A stretch of DNA of 64,000 bases from Alkalibacillus almallahensis (GCF_011761495.1 NZ_JAASRU010000009.1:53434-117433), one strand, 5' to 3'; shown: positions 1 through 10,284, counted from the stretch's first letter. Notes: a model not told the origin generated them from the sequence alone. Numbers and translations: made by a program.

Positions 1-64
1 CCCCCAATCCATCCAAAAGTTTCAACATGTTTTCTTAGGGTTCGCAGTAATCTGCGTACCTTCA

Positions 65-607
65 TCACGATTCACTAAGAAACGCATTCACTTCCTTGTA
101 TATGGATGACTTTAGTTTTGATTTACGGTCTTCGTATTCCGATTTTAATTCTTGTGACAGGTGCTGACCCGTTTGATCTGATTGGACATTATGCTTTAAT
201 TCTTGCATAAGTTCAGTGAATTGTTCGTCAGTTTCTTCTTCAATTTCCCGTGCTTTTCGTTCATATTTTAAAAGAACTGCTCCTCTTTTGATTGCGTTAC
301 TTGTACTTGTAAGATCAGATTCCGCTTGCTGCTCTAATTGGTTGATTTCTTCCCAAACAGATTCTTCTAGTTGATTGAGTTTGTTTATGTATTCTGTTTT
401 GATTTTGTCAGAAGAGCTAACAGTTGTGACAGGCTTGTGTTCCGAAGCATTTAGAGTACGTTCTGTCGTTGTAGTGATTGATTGAGGTTCCGGTTCTTCA
501 ATTTGTTCTGAGTTATTTAATGAAAAGTTATCAAAAACATGTGTAGTAAGAAGATAAAAAGGGAAGATAATGATTGAAAACAAGAGTAAGCCAATCCAGC
601 GCATCAT
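65..607 (-). CDS. Membrane-anchored coiled-coil protein, unknown function
   Basis: I do not recognise a family. The 180-residue product starts with one hydrophobic segment (about residues 4-24), which would be a membrane anchor or uncleaved signal. A Glu/Ser/Thr-rich linker follows (about 30-70), then a highly charged, probably helical and coiled-coil region rich in Glu, Gln and Lys to the end. The likely topology is a short N-terminal anchor with the rest outside the cell. Two ATG codons lie in tandem at the start; an AGGTGA ribosome site on the minus strand sits better for the second (604). The gene is monocistronic and divergent from the following permease. A small CGCAG/CTGCG hairpin downstream (44-57) lacks a clear T run on this strand. 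Confidence 0.6.
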   Translation of the reverse strand: MMRWIGLLLFSIIIFPFYLLTTHVFDNFSLNNSEQIEEPEPQSITTTTERTLNASEHKPVTTVSSSDKIKTEYINKLNQLEESVWEEINQLEQQAESDLTSTSNAIKRGAVLLKYERKAREIEEETDEQFTELMQELKHNVQSDQTGQHLSQELKSEYEDRKSKLKSSIYKEVNAFLSES

Positions 608-845
608 GAGTCACCTAACTTTTTTACTTCCATCCTTACCTTTGGTCAATCATTTTATACTTGTGGTATTTTGCGTGCATTTTTTGATATTTTGCGACAT
701 TTTCAAAAAATAATGCACACAAGTCATTCATACTTGCTCGTACTAGCACAGACAAGGTTATCAGAGATTTCCTATTATTCATTTAGTGTGCGACAATGAC
801 TTGCGTAATACTTTAACATTCTAATACGAAAAGGAGTTTTTAGTC

Positions 846-2342
846 GTGAGTGGAAGGTCAGACAAATCACTAACACGTCAGAAATTAGACAGAACATTAA
901 AACCTCATTGGGTTTGGGCCATTGCGCTCGGGTCATCTATTGGTTGGGCATCATTTGTTATGCCAGCAAACTGGATGGGCGATGCTGGTCCGTTAGGCGT
1001 TATTTTAGGCCTAACAATCGGAGCGCTACTTATGATCGTCATTGCGATTAGCTATGGTGTGCTTATTCGAGGATATCCTGTATCAGGTGGGGAATTTGCC
1101 TACGCCTTCTTAGGATTGAACCGGACGCATGCGTATATTAGTGGTTGGTTTTTAACGCTTGGTTACATATGTATCGTAGCGTTAAATGCGACAGCCTTTT
1201 CATTAATGTTGAAATTCATCTTCCCGGATTTCATCGAACAGGCAAAGCTATATGAAATAGCAGGCTGGGAAGTTTATTTAACAGAAATTATAATTACGAC
1301 ATTATTAATTGGTATTTTTGCATTTTTAAATATTCGTGGCTCGACGATTTCGGGTCGTATGCAGTTTATTTTTGTAGCTGTTTTAATATTAGGTGTACTA
1401 ACGATTACAATTGGTATGACTTCAAGCGGAGACACATCATTCAGTAATTTAACACCTGTCTTTAAGCCAGATATGACAGCGTTATCGGCGATTCTGACCA
1501 TGGTAGCTATTGCGCCATTTGCTTATGTCGGTTTCGATAACGTTCCACAAGCAGCAGAAGAATTTAAGTTCTCATCGAAAAAAGCTTTATCATTAATCGT
1601 GCTAGCGATTTTATTTGCAGCAGCGATTTATTCAATGATGATTGTGGCTACAGGTGTCGCTATGCCATGGCAAGAGCTTTCAGGTGCGAACCATTCATGG
1701 GGCACAGGTGTTGTGGTCGAAGAAGTGATGGGAACAGCTGGTTTAATTGTTTTAGCAACAGCCTTATCAATGGGTATTTTCACTGGTTTAAATGGCTTTT
1801 TAATTTCAGCAAGCCGAGTTTTATTTGCTATGGCGCGTGGTAAAGTCCTTCCAGATATGTTCGCGCGTTTACACAAGCAGCATAACACACCGTTTTATGC
1901 GATTTTATTTGCGGCCCTCATTTCGATTATTGCGCCGTGGTTTGGTCGCGATGTACTTGGCTGGATCGTGAATATGTCTTCGGTTGGTGTATCCATTGCT
2001 TATTTCTATACCACTTACACAGCTTATAAGTTATTAAGATGGAATGATCAAGCACATGATTATAATCCAGAGTTGCATATTATTTCACCGTGGCGAAAAG
2101 TTGTGACAATTATTGGTATGGTATCAAGTATTGCATTCTTAATATTATTGCTATACCCAGCTTCACCAGCTGCGCTTGGACAAGAGTCCTTTATTGCGTT
2201 AATCGTCTGGGTTGTACTAGGTGCGATTTTCTACATTGGACGCCGTCGCGAGTTATCTAAATATACACGAGATGAATTGGCTTATTTAATCTTAGGAGAA
2301 GACCAATATAAGTTGAAAAAAGAAGATGATGAAGAATTCTAG
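846..2342 (+). CDS. APC family amino acid permease
   Basis: Twelve or more hydrophobic segments and 498 residues fit the amino acid-polyamine-organocation (APC) transporter family. The first membrane helix carries the unwound Gly-rich motif typical of the family (GSSIGWASFVMP, about residues 29-40), and the Gly/Ala/Ser-rich helices around 210-230 (IAPFAYVGFDNVPQAAEE) also look APC-like. It would exchange or import an amino acid or polyamine across the cytoplasmic membrane; the substrate cannot be read from sequence. The start is GTG at 846, with an AAAGGAG ribosome site about nine bases upstream. The C-terminal 30 residues are charged and cytoplasmic. The gene stands alone and a terminator follows at 2509. 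Confidence 0.85.
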   Translation: MSGRSDKSLTRQKLDRTLKPHWVWAIALGSSIGWASFVMPANWMGDAGPLGVILGLTIGALLMIVIAISYGVLIRGYPVSGGEFAYAFLGLNRTHAYISGWFLTLGYICIVALNATAFSLMLKFIFPDFIEQAKLYEIAGWEVYLTEIIITTLLIGIFAFLNIRGSTISGRMQFIFVAVLILGVLTITIGMTSSGDTSFSNLTPVFKPDMTALSAILTMVAIAPFAYVGFDNVPQAAEEFKFSSKKALSLIVLAILFAAAIYSMMIVATGVAMPWQELSGANHSWGTGVVVEEVMGTAGLIVLATALSMGIFTGLNGFLISASRVLFAMARGKVLPDMFARLHKQHNTPFYAILFAALISIIAPWFGRDVLGWIVNMSSVGVSIAYFYTTYTAYKLLRWNDQAHDYNPELHIISPWRKVVTIIGMVSSIAFLILLLYPASPAALGQESFIALIVWVVLGAIFYIGRRRELSKYTRDELAYLILGEDQYKLKKEDDEEF

Positions 2343-2508
2343 ATTAGAATAGTTATAAAAAGTTGAACAATGTCGACAATTTTTAGGTCACTAAACATGG
2401 GATTTTTGATTTATTTTTCAATGAATGTGACATTGTAAATATTATAGGTCTATAATAAAATGAAGTTAACCTCGATCATAAGGTTATTAAGACGCTATCT
2501 TTTTGATG

Positions 2509-2540
2509 CCGCTCATCTCATAGGGATGGGCGGTTTTTTT
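2509..2540 (+). terminator. Rho-independent terminator after the permease
   Basis: CCGCTCATC and GATGGGCGG form a nine-base-pair stem with one G:T pair, followed directly by a run of seven T. Confidence 0.75.
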
Positions 2541-2890
2541 GTGCGAAATGATCCTTTTTATAGATGCGGGCCTTTGTCATTTATAAATTTTCATTATTAA
2601 ATAGTTAGATCAATCTAAATTCGATTAAAAAGTGTATTTTCATCTTTAGACTAATAAAGTGTTGAATTATTTATGGGTTTTATAATAAAGTAAAGATTTT
2701 TTAAAGTTTTTGGTTAAATTAGTCCAAATTATAATTAATCAGTTATAATAAGACAAAATGGTCACGAATTTTGGATGTTCAAAGCAGATTTTAGTTGATA
2801 GAATGAAGGGGTTTGATTACTTTAATACCCTTGTTTTTTCCAAAATATTTGACAAATTTATATCATTCCTTCTTTATTACTAGATACTAA
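2541..2890. other. AT-rich intergenic region before sqdB
   Basis: About 350 bases of very AT-rich sequence without a credible open reading frame. A weak AAGGG/CCCTT hairpin followed by GTTTTTT lies near 2806-2839 and TTGACA occurs at 2849. No riboswitch or repeat array was recognised. Confidence 0.4.
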
Positions 2891-2929
2891 TTGAAATCTT
2901 GCTTATGAATGTTATGATAATGATTGTGA
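2891..2929 (+). promoter_or_regulatory. Probable promoter of the sulfolipid operon with a Fur/PerR-like box
   Basis: TTGAAA (2891-2896) and TATGAT (2913-2918) are spaced by 16 bases, a plausible sigma-A promoter about 65 bases before sqdB. Overlapping the -10 is TGATAATGATTGTGA (2915-2929), which matches the 7-1-7 Fur-family palindrome TGATAAT-N-ATTATCA at 12 of 14 positions. Part of that match is the -10 itself, so a metal or peroxide regulator is only a weak suggestion. Confidence 0.4.
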
Positions 2930-2961
2930 AATATGTTTTATCTAATTAAAAAGTGATTTAA

Positions 2962-4131
<1,170 letters not shown>

Positions 4132-4161
4132 TAGGCGCATAGGATAAAGGACGGACTTGTT

Positions 4162-5286
4162 ATGCATATACTCATCATCACAGAAACATTTCTACCAGCA
4201 ACAGATGGCGTTGTGACCCGATTAACGCATAGTATACGTTATTTCATGAAACAGGGTCATGATGTAACGGTAGTAGCCCCAGATTTAGGTGTTAATGAAT
4301 TTGAAGGAGCGCAGATTATAGGTGTACCTGCAAGGAAATTCTTGTTTTACCGTTCAAAATTATTTGCGTTTCCTTCGAAAAATGTGCGCACGATTATTGA
4401 AGAGCAAGACCCAGATATTGTTCATGTCGTTAATCCTGCATTCGTTGGCGCTTCTGGGGTACACTATGCAAATAAGTTGAATTATCCATTAGTCGCGTCA
4501 TATCATACACAAGTGCCACGTTATGCGGATTATTATAATGTCTCGATATTTAAGCCACTCTTATGGTGGTATTTTCGAAAGTTGCATAACAAAGCCGATC
4601 TTAATCTATGCACATCGAATGTCGTGAAGCAGGAACTTGATGAGCATGATTTCCACAATGTTGAAGTGTGGGAACGTGGTGTCGATACGGAATTTTTCAA
4701 TCCTGATTACGAGAGCCTTGACATGCGCGACAGGTTATCAGGTGGTCAAACTGATAAAACCTTATTACTGTTTGTCGGTCGGCTCGCGCCTGAGAAGGAA
4801 ATTGAAAAAATTCGTCATGTACTTGATTATTCTGATCAATTTGTGTTGGGAATCGTTGGTGATGGACCGCATCGTGGCGAATTAGAAAAATATTTTGCTG
4901 GTACAAATACAGTATTTACTGGGTTTTTGCATGGCGAAGAACTAGCTAGTGCCTATGCATCAGCTGATGTATTCGTCTTCCCATCGACCACAGAAACGTT
5001 AGGCTTAGTGCTTTCCGAAGCAATGGCAGCAGGTTTACCTGTAGTCGCAGCCAAAAGTGGCCCAACTGAAGAACAAATTACTGATGAGAAACAAGGTTTG
5101 TTGTATGATCCATCAAGTAACAATGACTTTGTGAAAACGGTCAGAAAATTAGAAGATGAGTCGTTACGTCAACGCTTAAGTGAGACAGCTTATGCGGATA
5201 TCCAACAAATGGGTTGGGATCGTCAATCACAACAAGCCCTTGATATCTACCACCGCGTTGTCGCACAGAAGAAGGGATCCTCATGA
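4162..5286 (+). CDS. sqdX: Sulfoquinovosyl/glycosyl transferase, GT4 family (SqdX-like)
   Basis: Predicted to move sulfoquinovose from UDP-sulfoquinovose to diacylglycerol on the inner face of the membrane, completing SQDG. The 374-residue GT-B protein has the N-terminal acceptor motif TETFLPATDGVVTR (7-20), the HTQVPRYA block near residue 115, the donor-site GRLAPEKE motif, and the GT4 E-x7-E motif in TETLGLVLSEAMAAGLP. Adjacency to an SQD1-type synthase supports the SqdX call over other family 4 transferases. Without that neighbour it could be taken for a generic diacylglycerol glucosyl- or mannosyltransferase. It overlaps the next gene by four bases (ATGA), so the two are translationally coupled. 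Confidence 0.8.
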   Translation: MHILIITETFLPATDGVVTRLTHSIRYFMKQGHDVTVVAPDLGVNEFEGAQIIGVPARKFLFYRSKLFAFPSKNVRTIIEEQDPDIVHVVNPAFVGASGVHYANKLNYPLVASYHTQVPRYADYYNVSIFKPLLWWYFRKLHNKADLNLCTSNVVKQELDEHDFHNVEVWERGVDTEFFNPDYESLDMRDRLSGGQTDKTLLLFVGRLAPEKEIEKIRHVLDYSDQFVLGIVGDGPHRGELEKYFAGTNTVFTGFLHGEELASAYASADVFVFPSTTETLGLVLSEAMAAGLPVVAAKSGPTEEQITDEKQGLLYDPSSNNDFVKTVRKLEDESLRQRLSETAYADIQQMGWDRQSQQALDIYHRVVAQKKGSS

Positions 5287-5762
5287 CAGAAGAAAAGAAA
5301 CGAAAAAGTGGTATTAAGCAGTTTTTCCAATTTAGCGTTATTGGTGGTTCGAATGCCGCGATTGATATCGGCGTACTGAATCTACTTTTGATTCTTTTTC
5401 CGACTACCGACACGTTAACGTTGATTCTGTTTAATACAACAGCTTACTCGTTATCTGTGTTAAATAGCTATTTATGGAATGCGTCTATTACGTTTAACCG
5501 TACTTCTAGTGGCGCTAAACGCCAACGCTTAGGGTTTATTATTCAGGCTATTATTAGTCTGGGCGTTAATAACTTAATTTTCGTTGCGATTAATGCCTTG
5601 TTCGGCCTGTTCGCGTTTCCAGCATGGTTGGCGTATAATATCGCTAAAGGAAGTGCCATGGCGTCATCATCACTCGCCAGCTTCTTCATGATTAAATATT
5701 ACGTGTTCAAAGATTACCAAATATCATTACGTAAACAAAACAAAGCCACCAAATTGCGGTAA
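5283..5762 (+). CDS. GtrA-like membrane protein
   Basis: 159 residues with four hydrophobic segments and the N-terminal signature KQFFQFSVIGGSNAAIDIGV typical of the GtrA/DPMS family. Members are small integral membrane proteins linked to glycosyltransferases, often thought to move or present lipid-linked sugars. Coupled by a four-base overlap to the SqdX-like gene, it may help sulfolipid or a related glycolipid cross the membrane; that role is inferred from position only. The C-terminus is basic and cytoplasmic (KQNKATKLR), and the operon terminator begins inside its last codons. Confidence 0.8.
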   Translation: MTEEKKRKSGIKQFFQFSVIGGSNAAIDIGVLNLLLILFPTTDTLTLILFNTTAYSLSVLNSYLWNASITFNRTSSGAKRQRLGFIIQAIISLGVNNLIFVAINALFGLFAFPAWLAYNIAKGSAMASSSLASFFMIKYYVFKDYQISLRKQNKATKLR

Positions 5763-5782
5763 GCAATGTTGGTGGTTTTTTG
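5745..5782 (+). terminator. Terminator of the sulfolipid operon
   Basis: GCCACCAA and TTGGTGG pair around a loop of about 16 bases, followed by TTTTTTG. The upstream arm is inside the end of the GtrA-like gene. Confidence 0.75.
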
Positions 5783-5862
5783 TTGGCTCTAGTATATTTT
5801 AGGATCTAATATATTTGTTGGGGTAGGTACACAATTCAGCATGAGGGTTTGATGTCAGCCGT

Positions 5863-6000
5863 TGGCGTCAGGCGATCCGCTTTCGGTGGATGCTTGCCGC
5901 GGGCACGGCTCGAGCCTCCTCGGCCGAAAAGCATGGCCTGCGGGGTCTCGAGACACGTGCTGTTCCCGCAGGCGTCACCACCTACGCTCCTCACCTGACA
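5863..6000. repeat. GC-rich intergenic repeat element
   Basis: About 140 bases far more GC-rich than the surroundings, with CTCGAG twice (TCGAGCC, TCTCGAGA) and short palindromic blocks (GCCGCGGGC, GGCCTGCGGGG, CACGTGCTGTTCCCGCAGG). Both outer ends recur on the opposite strand at 56473-56535 and 56692-56710, so this is a dispersed element, not a unique sequence. It has no open reading frame and no transposase. It lies between the sulfolipid operon and yvyE. Confidence 0.7.
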
Positions 6001-6262
6001 CCAACTGAGCGGTTTAATGAGACAAAAAAGTACGCAAACTCCTTGTTTGTTTTATACTACTAAAACAAAACAAAAGAGTTCCGTGTATATACAACATAAC
6101 AAAGCGTTGCCAGGCTTGAAAAGCTTTAACGTTACTGAAACGTGAGAAAGGAATGGCTATTGTCGCAACCATATCAAATGTACACATGAAACACTGCCCT
6201 CAAAAAGGGGCGAACAATAGGTGGACCATAATTCAAACACGGGTGGAGCCGAACTGTTATTG
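6001..6262. other. Intergenic sequence with possible structured-RNA remnant
   Basis: No credible gene. A nine-base inverted repeat TTTGTTTTA/TAAAACAAA occupies 6046-6069. From about 6080 to yvyE the base composition is balanced, with motifs such as ACGTGAGAAAGG and ACGGGTGGAGCC that vaguely resemble structured RNA or the 5' part of a group II intron. I cannot confirm either. The end abuts the last codon of yvyE. Confidence 0.3.
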
Positions 6263-6901
6263 TTAAACTTCCACATCTCGTTCTACATATTGGGTTTCGC
6301 CGTCTTTAATCGTGACTTGATCACTGGTTAAATTGATCATCCATCCTTTAAAGTCTTCTGCATTGGAAATCGGGACGAGGACGTGAAAAGTGACGGCTGC
6401 TGCGTAATCGATCGTGTCGATTAAATAATCATGTGTGCGCAGTTCGTTCTCCAATTTGCCTAGCATGCCGTAGTCAGCTTGGATCATGACATTTTGCATC
6501 AATGAACGTCTAACAGCACCGACTGCTCGAATCGCTTCGCTTGTCGCATTAGAATAAGCACGGATAAGGCCTCCAGCACCTAATTTAATCCCGCCAAAGT
6601 AACGTGTCACCACAACGGTCGTATCTTTCATATCCATTTGTTTTAACACTTCCAGCATGGGGACTCCTGCTGTACCACTTGGTTCTCCGTCATCTTGAGC
6701 TTTTTGGATTAAGTTTTGTTCACCAATCATATAGGCTGAGCAGTTATGTGTGGCACTGGCATGTTCTTTTTTTATTTGGTTAATAAATGCTTGTGCTTCA
6801 TCTTCTGTTTCAGTACCCTTAATATGACCAATGAAACGAGACTTTTGTATGATAATTTCGTGTTCACCTTGTTGTTTAACGGTTAAATAATTTTCTAGCA
6901 T
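6263..6901 (-). CDS. yvyE: YigZ/IMPACT family protein YvyE
   Basis: Member of the UPF0029/IMPACT family, related to the N-terminal domain of eukaryotic IMPACT and E. coli YigZ. These cytoplasmic proteins have an RNase PH-like fold and an unclear cellular role linked to translation. The family signature GEPSGTAGVPMLEVL lies near residues 70-84 and RYFGGIKLGAGGLIRAY near 100-116. The start is set at 6901: the minus strand has GGAGG nine bases before this ATG, and the protein then begins MLENYLTVKQQGEH as in Bacillus. An earlier ATG touches the ribosome site and is unlikely. It is divergent from degS, the same arrangement as in B. subtilis. Confidence 0.88.
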   Translation of the reverse strand: MLENYLTVKQQGEHEIIIQKSRFIGHIKGTETEDEAQAFINQIKKEHASATHNCSAYMIGEQNLIQKAQDDGEPSGTAGVPMLEVLKQMDMKDTTVVVTRYFGGIKLGAGGLIRAYSNATSEAIRAVGAVRRSLMQNVMIQADYGMLGKLENELRTHDYLIDTIDYAAAVTFHVLVPISNAEDFKGWMINLTSDQVTIKDGETQYVERDVEV

Positions 6902-7110
6902 GTCAGTCATCCTCCTAACCAACTATTATATAAAAACAAGGTTAACCAGGCAAATATTGAGGGAATGACTTTTAAAAATGTATTAATCCTTTTGAACTTA
7001 AGACTTTTGTCATGAATTTTTATAAAAAATGAATAAAAAATTTGATAAAGACCCTCAAAGAATCTATAAAACAAGCCGAAAGATATAGTATGAATGATGG
7101 AGGAGTTTCG

Positions 7111-8262
7111 ATGTCCAATAATTTAGACCAAGATCAAATGTTAAATAAAATCATCGATGAAATGGTTAATGTTGTCTCGAATAGTAAGGAAGAGATTTTT
7201 AACTTAGGTGAGCATTCTAGGCAAGAACAAGAGAGGCTCGCAGAAGAAGTGAAGGACATTCGTCACCAAGTCGATCAAATGATTATGGATAATGACCAGC
7301 TTGAACGTAGGCTGAAGTTATCGCGCCAGCGTTTGAGTGATGTTAGCAAGAACTTCTCGCAGTATAGTGAAGAGCAAGTCCAGGAAACGTATAATACGAC
7401 TTATGAGCTGCATACGAAGCTTGTCGTTCAACGTCAACAAGAAGAAGGGTTGATTAAGCGACGTGATGAGTTGGAGAATCGGATTCGTGCACTTGATGAG
7501 AATATTACGCGCACGGAAAATGTGATGAGTAAAATCAACGTCATGTTGCATTATTTAACCGAGGACTTTCAGGAAGTTAATGATGCGCTCACTCAGGCTA
7601 ATCAAAAGTATAATTTTGGACTTAAAATTATCGATGCCCAAGAAGAAGAGCGTCGAAAACTGTCGAGAGATATACACGATGGACCTGCCCAAATGCTAGC
7701 AAATGTCATGATTCGTTCAGACATTGTGACGAAGACGCTTCGTGAACGAGGCATTGATGAGGCGACGAAGGAACTTAAAGAAGTGAAAGAGCTCGTGCGT
7801 AACGCTTTATATGAAGTGCGCAAAATTATTTATGACCTTCGTCCAATGGCACTCGATGATCTTGGCTTAGTGCCGACGCTTCGAAAATATTTGAAGACGG
7901 TTGAGGACTATCATGAAATTAAGGTTGAATTTAAAGCGAAGGAAAGTGACAAACGTTATAATCAGAAATTTGAAGCAGCTGTATTTCGATTAGTTCAAGA
8001 ATCCGTACAAAATGCCATCAAGCATGCTGATACGAGCTTAATTGAAGTCATTTTTGAAGAAACTGTTCAACAAGTCAACGTCCAAGTGATTGATCATGGA
8101 AAAGGATTTGATATCGAAACAGAAAAGGAATCATCATTTGGTCTAACAGGTATGCGCGAACGCGTCGATATGCTTGGTGGTACGATTGAATTGAAATCGC
8201 AATCCGGGCAAGGAACAAAAGTATTGATGCAATTACCGGTACAAGGTGAAGGCGAAGGGTAA
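7111..8262 (+). CDS. degS: Sensor histidine kinase DegS
   Basis: Cytoplasmic kinase of the DegS-DegU two-component system controlling exoenzymes, motility and competence. 383 residues, close to the 385 of B. subtilis. The N-terminal half is a coiled-coil sensor (about 10-170) without membrane segments. The HisKA_3 dimerisation box reads RRKLSRDIHDGPAQM with His189, the position phosphorylated in B. subtilis DegS. The HATPase_c domain has N-box QESVQNAIKHA and glycine boxes DHGKGFD and GLTGMRERV. The start is ATG 7111, behind GGAGGAG; an upstream in-frame codon at 7042 has no ribosome site. degU follows after 170 bases with its own possible -10 (TATAAT, 8363-8368). Confidence 0.95.
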   Translation: MSNNLDQDQMLNKIIDEMVNVVSNSKEEIFNLGEHSRQEQERLAEEVKDIRHQVDQMIMDNDQLERRLKLSRQRLSDVSKNFSQYSEEQVQETYNTTYELHTKLVVQRQQEEGLIKRRDELENRIRALDENITRTENVMSKINVMLHYLTEDFQEVNDALTQANQKYNFGLKIIDAQEEERRKLSRDIHDGPAQMLANVMIRSDIVTKTLRERGIDEATKELKEVKELVRNALYEVRKIIYDLRPMALDDLGLVPTLRKYLKTVEDYHEIKVEFKAKESDKRYNQKFEAAVFRLVQESVQNAIKHADTSLIEVIFEETVQQVNVQVIDHGKGFDIETEKESSFGLTGMRERVDMLGGTIELKSQSGQGTKVLMQLPVQGEGEG

Positions 8263-8432
8263 GATGATGGAATAGGCTTTCCATCATCAGCTAAATTTCA
8301 TTATGTTAAATAAATTTTTAACTTTTTTGTATGAATTATTACCCATAAGCTGATAATTGTAGTATAATAGGTTGTACATTTATAGGGAGATTTTACGGCT
8401 TGAGTAAAGGTATCAGTTGAAGGAGGAGTACC

Positions 8433-9119
8433 ATGTCAACTCGTATCGTTTTAATTGACGATCATAAACTTTTCCGTGAAGGAATTAAACGAATCTTAGA
8501 ATTTGAAGAAGGCTTCGAGGTCGTAGCAGAGGCTAGCGATGGATCAGAAGCCGTTGATACAATCAAAAAAAACGAACCAGATATTGTGTTAATGGATATT
8601 AATATGCCTGAAGTAAATGGTGTCGAAGCGACGCGTCAATTAGTCGATCAATTTAATGATTTGAAAGTGATTATTTTGTCGATTCATGACGATGAGTCGT
8701 ATGTGACGCATGCGCTTAAATCAGGTGCATTAGGTTATATGTTAAAAGAAATGGATACAGAAGAATTGGTAAATGCGATTAAAATCGTAAGCGAAGGCGG
8801 ATCTTACATTCACCCGAAAGTGACAAATAATTTATTGCGTGAATACCGTCGATTATCAGGTGAACCGACTGATAATTCAGATGTCGCATTCGAGTATATC
8901 GAATACCGTAAACCCCTTCATTTACTTACTCGCCGTGAATGTGAAGTCTTACAACTGATGACCGATGGCCGTAGTAACCGCGGGATTTCAGAAGACTTAT
9001 ATATTAGTGAGAAAACAGTCAAAAACCACGTCTCAAACATTTTACAAAAAATGAACGTCAACGACCGTACTCAAGCAGTTGTAACTGCAATTAAACAAGG
9101 CTGGGTACAAGTTAGATAA
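8433..9119 (+). CDS. degU: Response regulator DegU
   Basis: NarL/FixJ-type transcription factor phosphorylated by DegS. 228 residues: receiver domain 1-120 with acidic pocket Asp9/Asp10, phospho-acceptor Asp55 in VLMDINMPE and Lys near 105, then a LuxR-type helix-turn-helix (about 160-228) with [15 protein letters not shown] and [16 protein letters not shown]. In B. subtilis unphosphorylated DegU favours competence and phosphorylated DegU favours exoenzymes; com and flagellar genes follow here in the same direction. ATG with GGAGGAG. A strong terminator closes the pair. Confidence 0.96.
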   Translation: MSTRIVLIDDHKLFREGIKRILEFEEGFEVVAEASDGSEAVDTIKKNEPDIVLMDINMPEVNGVEATRQLVDQFNDLKVIILSIHDDESYVTHALKSGALGYMLKEMDTEELVNAIKIVSEGGSYIHPKVTNNLLREYRRLSGEPTDNSDVAFEYIEYRKPLHLLTRRECEVLQLMTDGRSNRGISEDLYISEKTVKNHVSNILQKMNVNDRTQAVVTAIKQGWVQVR

Positions 9120-9132
9120 TGTGATGTCATGT

Positions 9133-9167
9133 AACCCCTTACGCTTGCTAAGCGTAAGGGGTTTTTT
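9133..9167 (+). terminator. Terminator after degU
   Basis: AACCCCTTACGCTT and AGCGTAAGGGGTT form a long perfect stem with a GCTA loop region, then TTTTTT. Confidence 0.9.
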
Positions 9168-9185
9168 GCGTTATGCGACTTTTAG

Positions 9186-9324
9186 ATTGTTAAACATTTG
9201 GAGGGGATTGTTTAATAAAGTGGTGCGATTGTTAAATAATCAATCGATATTGTCTAACAAAAGGACTAGAATGTTAAATATAGGGTGAGGATTGTTAAAC
9301 AATGTGAGGACATTGTTTAACAAT
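9186..9324. repeat. 21-bp phased array A1 (word ATTGTTTAACAAT)
   Basis: Seven copies or variants of the near-palindromic word ATTGTTTAACAAT begin at 9186, 9207, 9228, 9249, 9270, 9291 and 9312, exactly 21 bases apart. The eight or so bases between words are not conserved. The array lies between the degU terminator and the degV ribosome site. There are no cas genes, and the period is too short for CRISPR. Confidence 0.9.
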
Positions 9325-9424
9325 CCCGATCCAAAATCTAAAATCAAAATGAATGTTGATTCAAATTTTCGGTGCAAATGGAAAGATAGTGTTGTAGAAT
9401 GGATGGTAGAGGGAGGTAGTTGGC

Positions 9425-10270
9425 ATGAAGATTGCAGTTTTAACTGATAGTACGGCATACACACCTCAAGAAGAACGTGACAAATGGAATATTTTTATGG
9501 TGCCGCTTAGTGTGACTTTTGAAAACGAAACTTATCGCGAATTAATAGATATAACAACAAGCGAATTTTATAACAAAGTAATAGAAGCTAAAGAGTTGCC
9601 GAAAACGAGTCAGCCTGCCGTCGGTGATTTTGTTTCGATATTCGAGGAGATTGCTCAAGATTATGATGCAGTGATTTCTGTTCATTTATCAAGTGGAATC
9701 AGCGGGACTTATCAAGCGGCTATGTCAGCTGGTGATATGGTCGATGGATTGGAAGTTTATCCATTCGATTCAGAAATTAGTTGTATGGTCCAAGGGTTTT
9801 ACGCGTTAGAAGCGGCAAAAATGGCGCATGAAGGCGTGACAGTCGATGCGATTATGGACCGATTATATGAGATGAAAGGCAGCACGCGGGCTTATTTTAT
9901 GGTAGACGATTTAAGTCATCTTGCACGTGGTGGACGGTTGACGGGTGCTCAGGCCATGGTGGGTAGTTTGCTGCAAGTGAAGCCGCTCCTGCACTTTGAA
10001 GAGGCAAAAATCGTCCCATTTGAAAAAATTCGGACAAGCAAAAAGGCGTATAAGCGGATGGAAAATTTACTCGCTGAAGATGCTGAACAATTTGATCAGA
10101 TACGCGCTGTTGTAATCCATGCCGAACGTGAAGAATTGGCGCAAAATTGGATGGAAGAACTGGATGAGAAATTCCAGAATGTTGAATTTAGTTTAAGCTA
10201 CTTCGGCCCTGTTATCGGTACGCACTTAGGTGAAGGCGGCATTGGACTTGGATGGTACCGGATGAATTAA
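9425..10270 (+). CDS. degV: DegV family fatty-acid-binding protein
   Basis: 281-residue cytoplasmic DegV protein. The family binds a fatty acid between two domains and includes the FakB subunits that present fatty acids to the kinase FakA. Signatures are the N-terminal VLTDSTAYTP, the S-Q-P block KTSQPAVGDF (about 59-68), LSSGISGTYQAA (about 87-98), the DDLSHLARGGRL block (about 160-171) and the C-terminal GPVIGTHLGEGGIG. No fakA lies nearby. It is the orthologue by position of B. subtilis yviA, next to degSU. ATG behind GAGGGAGG. It is monocistronic and flanked by repeat arrays on both sides. Confidence 0.9.
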   Translation: MKIAVLTDSTAYTPQEERDKWNIFMVPLSVTFENETYRELIDITTSEFYNKVIEAKELPKTSQPAVGDFVSIFEEIAQDYDAVISVHLSSGISGTYQAAMSAGDMVDGLEVYPFDSEISCMVQGFYALEAAKMAHEGVTVDAIMDRLYEMKGSTRAYFMVDDLSHLARGGRLTGAQAMVGSLLQVKPLLHFEEAKIVPFEKIRTSKKAYKRMENLLAEDAEQFDQIRAVVIHAEREELAQNWMEELDEKFQNVEFSLSYFGPVIGTHLGEGGIGLGWYRMN

Positions 10271-10284
10271 CTCGAAAGATCAGG

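Noticed and set aside
669..700. Two copies of TTTTGCG 21 bases apart before the permease gene
   Set aside because: Only two copies, no third at the expected position; could be chance in AT-rich DNA.
4637..4885. 82-residue frame inside sqdX
   Set aside because: Other-frame shadow of a clear gene.
5863..6000. tRNA or rRNA gene fragment
   Set aside because: GC-rich, but no cloverleaf, T-loop motif or recognisable rRNA segment.
9240..9464. Minus-strand frame with repeated LFNN/LLNN
   Set aside because: Produced by array A1 and overlapping the degV start; no ribosome site.
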